Assembly: GCF_017515565.1 (NCBI RefSeq)
Contig: NZ_JAFWFN010000065.1
Span: 1-46,110 of the forward strand
Direction of reading: 5' to 3'
Length of the DNA: 46,110 bases
From: Halomonas sp.
Lineage (GTDB): Bacteria; Pseudomonadota; Gammaproteobacteria; Pseudomonadales; Halomonadaceae
Below are positions 11,262 through 18,004 of this stretch, piece by piece (within the stretch, counting starts at the first letter, position 1; the number at the start of each line of letters is the position of its first letter). A program made the position numbers and the translations under genes. Below the pieces are notes generated by a model, which was given only the letters and a program-made list of their open reading frames with translations, made no database searches and was not told the origin of the DNA.

Positions 11262-12511
11262 TGCCACCCCGTTAGTGGTTGAATGGATACCGTTTCGCCG
11301 GGCTGAGCGCCTGCCTGATCGTCGCCCAGCTCAATCAGGCAGTTGGCCGCTACCATCGAGGTCAAAATACCCGACCCCTGAGCACCGGTCGTGCGCACGT
11401 GAAGTACTCCTTGCGGGTCGCAGCGGTACACGCCACGTAAAAAATCGGTGCGCTTCAAGCGGCTTTTTAGCGGCGTTTCCGCGATGGCCGTTAAGCGTGC
11501 AGGTGGTGAGGGGGTTTGCCCTTGCAGGCGTTGCAGCAGCGGCACCACAAACTGGCTAAAGGTTACCATGACCGCCACCGGGTTGCCGGGCAAGCCAATA
11601 AACGGTGTGTGCGATTGGCCAAGCCTGCCGCAGGCCATGGGGCGCCCAGGGCGTAGCGCTACCCGCCAGAAAGCTAACTGCCCAAGCTGCTCTAGCGCTT
11701 GGCGTGTGAAATCGGCATGGCCGACGGAAACGCCGCCGCTAGTAATCACTAAATCGCTGTTTTCGGCAGCTTCTGCCAGCGCGTGCTGAATAGCGGTTTG
11801 ATCATCGGGCAGAATCCCTAGGTCGACGACCTCGGCGCCTTGTTCGGCGAGCAGGCCCATCAAGGTAAACCGGTTGGTGTCGTAAATAGCGGCGCTGGGT
11901 AGTGCTTCGCCAGGGGGAGTTACTTCATTGCCGGTGGAGAAAATCGCTACCTTGGGGCGTTTAAAGACCGCGACGCCGGCGTAACCCAGCGATGCAATAA
12001 GCCCCAAACTAGCGGCATCTAGCCGAGTGCCCGCGGCCAAGGCTACCTCGCCTTCAGCGATATCTTCCCCCGCTTGGCGAACGTGCTGGCCGCGTAGCAC
12101 CCGCTCAGGCGCATCAATCACCACGCGATCAGGGTGCTCTACTAGCTGCTCCCGCATAACCACGGTATCAGCGCCTGCGGGTAGCGGGGCGCCGGTAGTA
12201 ATGCGCACGCACTGGCCTGCAGGCACTTGGCCTGCAAACGCGTGCCCCGCAAAGGCGTCGCCTGCAATGGGCCAGCGGGTCTGAAAAGGCGCCGCTTCTG
12301 GCCAGGCAAGCGCTACCCCGTCCATTGCGGCATTGGTGTTTTGCGGCACATTAATAGGGGCGGTGATATCAACAGCGAGTCGCCTGCCATAGGCCTGACT
12401 GAGCGCGATGTGCTCACTCCCCACTGGGCGCTCAACCAGTGTCATAAGCGCTTCCCGTGCGGCGTCAACAGGGAGCATGTGTTCGCCTAGCTCAAAGCAC
12501 GACAGGCTCAT
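11258..12511 (-). CDS. moeA: Molybdopterin molybdenumtransferase MoeA (first copy)
   Basis: A 417-residue MoeA. It shows the conserved [11 protein letters not shown] near the N-terminus, the MoCF-binding core [11 protein letters not shown] and [11 protein letters not shown], then RPGRPMACG and [11 protein letters not shown]. MoeA inserts molybdate into adenylylated molybdopterin. It overlaps mobA by four bases upstream and moaA by four bases downstream, so the genes are translationally coupled. A second, clearly different MoeA lies at 31262-32467. This copy sits in the formate-dehydrogenase-linked operon, so it may serve that enzyme. GGAGAG precedes the ATG. Confidence 0.95.
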   Translation of the reverse strand: MSLSCFELGEHMLPVDAAREALMTLVERPVGSEHIALSQAYGRRLAVDITAPINVPQNTNAAMDGVALAWPEAAPFQTRWPIAGDAFAGHAFAGQVPAGQCVRITTGAPLPAGADTVVMREQLVEHPDRVVIDAPERVLRGQHVRQAGEDIAEGEVALAAGTRLDAASLGLIASLGYAGVAVFKRPKVAIFSTGNEVTPPGEALPSAAIYDTNRFTLMGLLAEQGAEVVDLGILPDDQTAIQHALAEAAENSDLVITSGGVSVGHADFTRQALEQLGQLAFWRVALRPGRPMACGRLGQSHTPFIGLPGNPVAVMVTFSQFVVPLLQRLQGQTPSPPARLTAIAETPLKSRLKRTDFLRGVYRCDPQGVLHVRTTGAQGSGILTSMVAANCLIELGDDQAGAQPGETVSIQPLTGWQ

Positions 12512-13128
12512 GGTCTCTCCTGGGCGGCAGTGGCTAGCGCCAGCTCCAAGCGATGTTTTTCTTCCTCAGTATTTAAGTTGGCAAACGCTTCCGGGCAGTC
12601 GGACATATCCACCTTGCACCACGCGTGGCGTGCGAACCAGCGGTCGATTTTGCGCTCGCCCTGGGCAAGGGCGTCGGCAAGGTCGTCGGCTAGCGAGGTG
12701 CGCAAGAGGACGACAACCGGGTGAAGGCGCTCACCGTCAAAAGCGACGGCGATATCCTGCTCGCCGCTTTCTGTCATGATGCCTGCGAGCATGCGTGGCA
12801 CGAGGTCGCTGGGTAGAGCAGGGGAGTCGCAGGGGGCGACCAGCAGCCAGGGCGTTTTAGCCGCCCGTAGCCCGCTATAAATTCCCATCAACGGCCCTTT
12901 AAAGCCGCCCTCAGCATCTTCTATCACCCGGTTAGCAAATGGCGCGTAGCCGTCAATATTGCGGTTGGCATTAATCAGTAGCTCGGCCACGCGGCCTTCC
13001 AAGCGCTTTGCGACATGGGCCACCAGCGGCAGTCCGGCGAAGGGCTCAAGGCCTTTATCGCGGCCACCCATGCGGCGACCCTCACCGCCTGCCAAAATCA
13101 TGCCGGTAATATCGTGTGTTGCGATCAT
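12508..13128 (-). CDS. mobA: Molybdenum cofactor guanylyltransferase MobA
   Basis: A 206-residue nucleotidyltransferase. The GTP-binding signature LAGGEGRRMGGRDKGL starts at about residue 12, and VAPCDSPALPSDLV provides the metal-binding aspartate. MobA attaches GMP to the molybdenum cofactor, giving the bis-MGD form used by DMSO-reductase-family enzymes. Formate dehydrogenase, encoded nearby, is one of these. It overlaps fdhD and moeA by four bases on each side. Confidence 0.95.
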   Translation of the reverse strand: MIATHDITGMILAGGEGRRMGGRDKGLEPFAGLPLVAHVAKRLEGRVAELLINANRNIDGYAPFANRVIEDAEGGFKGPLMGIYSGLRAAKTPWLLVAPCDSPALPSDLVPRMLAGIMTESGEQDIAVAFDGERLHPVVVLLRTSLADDLADALAQGERKIDRWFARHAWCKVDMSDCPEAFANLNTEEEKHRLELALATAAQERP

Positions 13129-13982
13129 ACGCCCGCCTCCTTTGATGTGCGCGCAGTCGGGGGTTTGGCGGGGATAGCGTCAAGCGTTAAACGGCCATTA
13201 GCATTGATTGCCTGAAAGTTTTTGCCCTTGGCGCGGCCAATCAGCATCACGCCGAAGCGCTCGGCCAGCTCCACGCCTTTTTGGGTAACGCCAGAACGCG
13301 AGACCAGCACGCTAATGCCCATCTGCGCCACTTTTAGCACCATCTCGGAGGTCAGGCGGCCCGTGGTGTAAAAAATGTCGGCGTTAGCGCTCTCAGCTTG
13401 CTTAAGCCACTGGCGGCCTGCCAGGGTGTCCACTGCATTATGCCTGCCAACATCTTCCACAAAATCAAGCACCTCGGTTTGGCGGCATAGCGCACAGCCG
13501 TGCACCGCGCCTGCACTGCGGTACGTCTCGTTATAAGCGTTAAGATTGCTCAGTAGCTGGTAGAGCGTTGACTGCGTTAGCCGTGTTTCAGGCAGCGCGG
13601 TTAATGAGGTTTGGGCGAGCAAGTTTCCAAACACCGTTCCCTGACCACAGCCGGTGGTCACCGTGCGAGTACTTAAGCGCGCCTCTAAATCTTCCGGCAA
13701 GTGGCGTGTAACCACAACGGCCGCTTCCACTTCCCACTCCACTTGAACGGCGGTTAAGTCCTCGGCCGAGCGCAGCAGCCCCTGATTGCGCAAATAGCCC
13801 ACCACCAGGGCTTCTGGGTCGTCTCCCAAGGTCATGAGCGTAACGATTTCGCGTTTATTGAGGTAAACCGTCAAGGCGCGCTCGGCGGCAATCGCCTGCT
13901 GGCGTGTCTCGCCATAGGCATCCATGACGTTGATAGTAGTGGTCGCTGGTAACCGGGCTCGGCTTAATTGAAGGGCGGGCAT
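13125..13982 (-). CDS. fdhD: Formate dehydrogenase accessory sulfurtransferase FdhD
   Basis: The protein is 285 residues from the ATG at 13982, which has GAGGA six bases upstream. The frame is open to 14240 but that extension crosses the divergent DUF3305 gene and is unlikely to be translated. EDVGRHNAVDTLAGR and TTGRLTSEMVLKVAQMGI are hallmark FdhD segments. FdhD passes sulfur from IscS to the molybdenum centre of formate dehydrogenase. Oddity: the usual GCGxCG loop is GCGQG here, keeping only Cys112. A CxxC (Cys163, Cys166 in HGCALC) appears at the later position that holds an alanine-rich segment in the E. coli protein. It is the first gene of the fdhD-mobA-moeA-moaA-cobW operon. Confidence 0.93.
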   Translation of the reverse strand: MPALQLSRARLPATTTINVMDAYGETRQQAIAAERALTVYLNKREIVTLMTLGDDPEALVVGYLRNQGLLRSAEDLTAVQVEWEVEAAVVVTRHLPEDLEARLSTRTVTTGCGQGTVFGNLLAQTSLTALPETRLTQSTLYQLLSNLNAYNETYRSAGAVHGCALCRQTEVLDFVEDVGRHNAVDTLAGRQWLKQAESANADIFYTTGRLTSEMVLKVAQMGISVLVSRSGVTQKGVELAERFGVMLIGRAKGKNFQAINANGRLTLDAIPAKPPTARTSKEAGV

Positions 13983-14154
13983 CCGCAATCCTCGCTGGTA
14001 CTTAATCAAGCGCCTGAAAAGCAATACCTGAAAAACAGTACCTAAAAACAATAATAGTTGAGTAAAACACTCTGAGTTGACGATGATGGCGCTCGGGGGG
14101 CTTACTTGTCTACCCATTCTAGGTCTAAGGTAATTAGCAAAGAGGTCTCCCGCT

Positions 14155-14595
14155 ATGACGGATAATTTACGCGCATTGAGTATTACCTTGGTCGCTGAGC
14201 CTAAACAGGTGAAGGGATTTACCCTGACGCAGTGGCGCATTGCTAGCCTGGCGCCCGGAGATCAGGGCGAGTGTGTGCTCGCGCTTCAGCTCTCGATGAC
14301 TGAGCGCGCTGCCTACCGCTTTAACCTAACGTCGGCTTCTCCTCGGCTATTCGTTCGGGCAGGATTTAGCGGCCAAACGCCCAAGCCCGATGCCATCACC
14401 GCGAGTCAGGATGTGGCGGCCGGCTGGCTGGATGGCGAGCAGCAGGTGCTAGAAGCGTCGATGCCCATGGCGATTCAGGTATGGCTTGAAAATTACCTTG
14501 CCCGCCACGGCGAGGCGCCACTGGAGATGCGTAAGAAAAAACGTAAAGGGGCTGGGCGAGCAAAAGAGCTGCCCACCAAGGAGCAGCCGCAGTGA
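14155..14595 (+). CDS. DUF3305 family protein, formate dehydrogenase cluster
   Basis: A 146-residue soluble protein recognised as DUF3305-like from its N-terminal pattern (VKGFTLTQWRIASLAPGD) and its pairing with DUF3306. The C-terminus is very basic (RKKKRKGAGR). No catalytic motif is visible and the function is unknown. It is divergent from fdhD and overlaps the DUF3306 gene by four bases, so the two are co-translated. Such pairs are found next to cysteine-type membrane formate dehydrogenases, which suggests a maturation or assembly role (inference). AAGAGG lies about nine bases before the ATG. Confidence 0.8.
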   Translation: MTDNLRALSITLVAEPKQVKGFTLTQWRIASLAPGDQGECVLALQLSMTERAAYRFNLTSASPRLFVRAGFSGQTPKPDAITASQDVAAGWLDGEQQVLEASMPMAIQVWLENYLARHGEAPLEMRKKKRKGAGRAKELPTKEQPQ

Positions 14596-15215
14596 GCCGA
14601 TTAGAGCGCTGGTCGCGCAAAAAGCGGGGTGAAGAAGTTGATGAGCAACCGCTGGAAAGCGCGGCATCAGCAACAGTGGAAGAACGGTCCCGGGAGAGTG
14701 CGCCGATAAACGATGGCGCAGAAGAGCAGGCTCTGCCCAGCGAGTTGTCAGCACAGCAAGCGGTTGACGAGACGCCCGCACCGGGAAGCTTGGACCATAC
14801 GTTACCTGACCCTGATGCGTTGCCCCCAGGCAGTGACTTCAGCGTGTTTATGGCCTCTGGCGTTAGCGCTGCGCTGCGTCGTCGGGCGCTCAAGCGGCTA
14901 TGGGCTACGGGTAACTACAACGTGCGCGATGGCTTAGACGACTACGATGCCGACTACCGTCAGCAACTAAAGCCCATGGCGAGTGAGCTAGCGAGTAAAT
15001 TGCGGCGTTGGGCCAATAAAGCAGAAGAGCGCGTCACTACTAATGAAAAAGTCGTAGATGAAACGATCACAGCGGAAGAAAAAACGGGTTTAGAAGAGCG
15101 TTCGGCTGCGTTGAATGCCCGTGAAGATGAGGAGCATTTAGCGCAAAATGGCAGGCTAGACGACCAGTCTGATAGAGTAAGTGCCCCATCAGGAACAACG
15201 CCCGAAAAGCAATAA
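14592..15215 (+). CDS. DUF3306 family protein, formate dehydrogenase cluster
   Basis: A 207-residue protein with the DUF3306 signature: an N-terminal RLERWSRKKRGE and a central segment with SDFSVFMASGVS, LRRRALKRLWAT and GLDDYDADY. The intervening and C-terminal parts are acidic, low in complexity and probably disordered. Function is unknown. It follows DUF3305 with a four-base overlap and precedes the ferredoxin-like gene after a 187-base gap. Confidence 0.8.
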   Translation: MSRLERWSRKKRGEEVDEQPLESAASATVEERSRESAPINDGAEEQALPSELSAQQAVDETPAPGSLDHTLPDPDALPPGSDFSVFMASGVSAALRRRALKRLWATGNYNVRDGLDDYDADYRQQLKPMASELASKLRRWANKAEERVTTNEKVVDETITAEEKTGLEERSAALNAREDEEHLAQNGRLDDQSDRVSAPSGTTPEKQ

Positions 15216-15350
15216 AATTATTTTTATACAATGGGTTATAAGTATGTTGATGACTTAGCGTTGACACTTCAGTCGCTAAGAGAGTGGCAAAAAAGACCAT
15301 TGGCCCATACGCTCAAGGAATAGAAAGCGTTAAGATAAGTGTCTGAAACT

Positions 15351-15383
15351 AAAAAATGACATTTCATTATAACAAAAAATGAC
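15351..15383 (+). repeat. Two direct repeats AAAAAATGAC upstream of the ferredoxin-like gene
   Basis: AAAAAATGAC occurs at 15351-15360 and 15374-15383, 23 bases apart, shortly before the start at 15403. The 187-base gap is AT-rich and probably carries the promoter of the main formate dehydrogenase operon. The repeats could be activator sites. This is positional inference. Confidence 0.3.
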
Positions 15384-15402
15384 TTCCTGACCGTGAGCAT
15401 GC

Positions 15403-17127
15403 ATGAACCAACGTATCCAACTGGCGTCGTTAGACGACCAGCGCAATGTCGCCGCCCGTGAGGCGGTGCGTCAGCGCATCTCGTGGCCGGCCAATTTAAC
15501 GCCGGCTAATGTCACCTATCATAGTCGTGGCCATGTGCTGTTGCTGGGCAGCGCTCATACTGCGTACTCCGCCGCCCGCCTTTTACAAGGCCGCGGGTTA
15601 GCTTCGCTGACCCTGCTGCTGACGGATGAGCCTGAGCAGCAGAACGCGCTTTCCGGTGGCAGCGAGCCTTTGATAGAGCGCCGCTTCTCTACTGAGCAGT
15701 TACAGCAGCTTCACGTGTCTGGTCACTTAGGGGCTTTTCACGTTGAGCTTCGCCCCGTTGGAGGTGAAGTGCTTAACCTAGCCCAAGCGCTGATTGAGCG
15801 AAGTGACTTTGACGTGGTGTTGGACATGACCGGGGCCGAGTGTTCGATTAACACGCCTCCCTGGGAGTTGCCTCCACCCGGCTACGTGGCGCTTGATTGG
15901 GCAACGGCCAGCAATCCTGGTGAGGTGCTAGACAGTGTTGCTGAGCTAATCGGCGAGTTTGATAAACCCCGTTACTTTCAGGTCAATAGCGACCTGTGCG
16001 CCCACTCCTCCAGCGGTAATGTCGGCTGTACGAGCTGCCTGGATGTTTGCCCCGCAGACGCCATTTCCAGCCATAAAGGGCGGATCGAGTCGCGCATTGA
16101 AATTGATCCCTTTCTTTGCCAGGGCGTTGGCAGCTGTACCAGCGCCTGCCCCACCGGCGCCATTGAGTTCCGCTTACCGGAAACCCGTCGGCAGCAGGAC
16201 ACCTTGTCGACGTGGCTGACCGCCTATCGCGAGGCCGGTGGCCAAGTGCCGGTAATGCGCTTTATTACCCAAGATGCCCTCGACGCTGAACGCCAAGCGG
16301 GCGTCGTCACGCCGGGCTTCGTGTTGGATGCGCCTCTCGAAGAACTTGGCGCTGCGGGTCACGACCAGTGGCTCACCGCGCTGGCAAATGGTGCCGCTGA
16401 AGTGCGCATCCATCTGCACGAAGCAATGCCACCACGCTTAAGCGCCTTTTTAACCGACCAGCTTACTCAGGCCCACAGCCTGCTTGAAGCGTTGGGTCAT
16501 GATGCCGCGCGTATTCAGTTCATTGAGCCAAGCGATAGCGACGCCCGCGATGCACTACCCGCCTTAATGCCGCTAACCGATGCTGCACTGGCCTTGCCTG
16601 AACCCGATAAGCGCCAGCGGTTAAATCGTGTGCTGGAACACTTAGCCACTCTTGGAACACCTAGTGGCGAACGCCACCCGATGCTAAGCGGTGCTGCTTA
16701 TGGTGCTATCGAGGTAGATATTGTCGCCTGTACGCTCTGCTACGCCTGCGTCAGCAACTGCCCAACCCCTGCGTTGAGTGCCGGTGGCGATACGCCTTCG
16801 CTTAGCTTCCGCGAAGCGGACTGTGTGCAGTGCGGCTTATGTGAAAAGGCCTGCCCTGAAGACGCTATTAGCCTGTTGCCCGGATTTTTAGCCGCCCCAG
16901 AACGGCACGTGCGGCATGTTTGCCATGAAGAAGCGCCGTTTGAGTGTATTAACTGTGGCAAAGCCTTTGCAACGGCCAGTACCGTGGCGACGATTAAACA
17001 AAAACTCGCCCACCACCCCTACTTTGCTGGGGAGGCGATGGCACGTTTAGAAATGTGTGAAGACTGCCGGGTGAAGGACGTTTGGAAAACCATGATCCGC
17101 GACCCTGACGCGCAATTAAAGGTGTAA
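15403..17127 (+). CDS. 4Fe-4S ferredoxin-type protein of the formate dehydrogenase cluster
   Basis: A 574-residue protein with an N-terminal Rossmann-like segment (about 45-80, HVLLLGSAHTAYSAARLL). It then has two pairs of ferredoxin-type cysteine motifs. The first pair is near residues 199-216 and 239-250. The second is near 443-453 (CTLCYACVSNCP) and 474-484 (CVQCGLCEKACP). Two further CxxC pairs follow at the C-terminus (CINC, CEDC). At least four [4Fe-4S] clusters are likely. It is cytoplasmic, as no signal peptide is seen. It is followed after four bases by the TorD-like chaperone, so it belongs to the formate dehydrogenase operon. It may relay electrons or help assemble the enzyme; which of these is unknown. 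The ribosome site before this ATG is weak. Confidence 0.85.
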   Translation: MNQRIQLASLDDQRNVAAREAVRQRISWPANLTPANVTYHSRGHVLLLGSAHTAYSAARLLQGRGLASLTLLLTDEPEQQNALSGGSEPLIERRFSTEQLQQLHVSGHLGAFHVELRPVGGEVLNLAQALIERSDFDVVLDMTGAECSINTPPWELPPPGYVALDWATASNPGEVLDSVAELIGEFDKPRYFQVNSDLCAHSSSGNVGCTSCLDVCPADAISSHKGRIESRIEIDPFLCQGVGSCTSACPTGAIEFRLPETRRQQDTLSTWLTAYREAGGQVPVMRFITQDALDAERQAGVVTPGFVLDAPLEELGAAGHDQWLTALANGAAEVRIHLHEAMPPRLSAFLTDQLTQAHSLLEALGHDAARIQFIEPSDSDARDALPALMPLTDAALALPEPDKRQRLNRVLEHLATLGTPSGERHPMLSGAAYGAIEVDIVACTLCYACVSNCPTPALSAGGDTPSLSFREADCVQCGLCEKACPEDAISLLPGFLAAPERHVRHVCHEEAPFECINCGKAFATASTVATIKQKLAHHPYFAGEAMARLEMCEDCRVKDVWKTMIRDPDAQLKV

Positions 17128-17131
17128 AGCC

Positions 17132-17746
17132 ATGAGCGATGCGATGCCCACGCTGAGTGATTCAGAGGCACTCCGATCTGATATTTATCAGCTACTAGCC
17201 AGCTTATTGCGCCAAGCGCCGGACACAGAGTTGTTGCAGTGGTTAGCAGCCCTTGAGATCGAGCAGGATGGCAGTCGACTGGCAGAGTGCTGGGCGGCGC
17301 TATCAAGCACTGCCCGTGCCAGTACTCCTGAGGCGTTACAGCGTGCCCATTTCCGCCATTTGGTGGGCGTCATTCAGGGCGAAATAGTCCCTTATGGCTC
17401 CTGGTATTTAAACGGCGAGTTAATGGAAGCGGCGTTGGTGGCGCTGCGCCACGACCTGCGCGCACTAGGCTTTGAGCGTCGCGAGTCGGTGCGTGAGCCA
17501 GAAGATCACTTAGCCGCTGTATGCGAAGTCATGGCAATGCTGGTGGCCTCGCAAAGCCAAGAGCAAAGCTACTTTTTTCAGCAACATATCAAGCCCTGGG
17601 CCGGTAGCTGTTTTGCTGACCTTGCCAAGGTAGACACCGCTTTCTATGCAGCGCTTGGGCAGTTGGGTGGCGCTTTTATGGAAAGCGAACAGGCTAGCTT
17701 GAGCGATCAAGCGGCCTATCAGCCGGTTCGTATTGTTGAGCCATAA
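17132..17746 (+). CDS. TorD/DmsD family molecular chaperone
   Basis: A 204-residue, mostly helical protein with the family's PYGSWYLNGELM and EPEDHLAAVCEVM motifs. Such redox-enzyme maturation proteins bind the twin-arginine signal of a molybdoenzyme and hold it until the cofactor is inserted. The client is probably the formate dehydrogenase catalytic subunit or the small Tat protein, both encoded immediately downstream. It lies four bases after the ferredoxin-like gene. Confidence 0.88.
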   Translation: MSDAMPTLSDSEALRSDIYQLLASLLRQAPDTELLQWLAALEIEQDGSRLAECWAALSSTARASTPEALQRAHFRHLVGVIQGEIVPYGSWYLNGELMEAALVALRHDLRALGFERRESVREPEDHLAAVCEVMAMLVASQSQEQSYFFQQHIKPWAGSCFADLAKVDTAFYAALGQLGGAFMESEQASLSDQAAYQPVRIVEP

Positions 17747-17776
17747 AAAGAAAGGGCATGAAAGAGGAGACCCCCC

Positions 17777-17980
17777 ATGCAAACGTCACATAACTCTGAG
17801 CGCCGTCGGTTTATCAAAACCGTAGGATTAGGAACCGCTGCCGCGGGCGCGGCCGCTGCTGTGGGCCATGTAACCTTGGCTCAAGCTGATAACAACAAGC
17901 CGGTGGAGCGCGAAAAAGCGTCAGTCAATTACCGTGAGACTGACCATGTTCGTGCTTACTACGCGTCGCTGCGCGACTGA
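17777..17980 (+). CDS. Small twin-arginine signal protein, formate dehydrogenase region
   Basis: This 67-residue protein is largely a Tat signal: SERRRFIKTVGLG is followed by an alanine-rich stretch and a possible cleavage site after LAQA. About 30 polar residues remain after cleavage. It matches the small Tat-target proteins that precede fdhA in many cysteine-type formate dehydrogenase operons. Function is unknown. It could be a small subunit or an assembly factor in the periplasm. GAGGAG lies upstream of the ATG. Confidence 0.85.
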   Translation: MQTSHNSERRRFIKTVGLGTAAAGAAAAVGHVTLAQADNNKPVEREKASVNYRETDHVRAYYASLRD

Positions 17981-18004
17981 CGGCTAAACGCCAGGAGAAT
18001 TGCC

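Noticed and set aside
13983-14240. N-terminal extension of the FdhD reading frame by 86 codons
   Set aside because: It runs across the divergent DUF3305 start, reads unlike FdhD, and the ATG at 13982 has a good ribosome site.
15243-15283. CTTAGCG / CGCTAAG inverted repeat after the DUF3306 gene as a terminator
   Set aside because: The loop is long and no T run follows on either strand, so termination is not supported.
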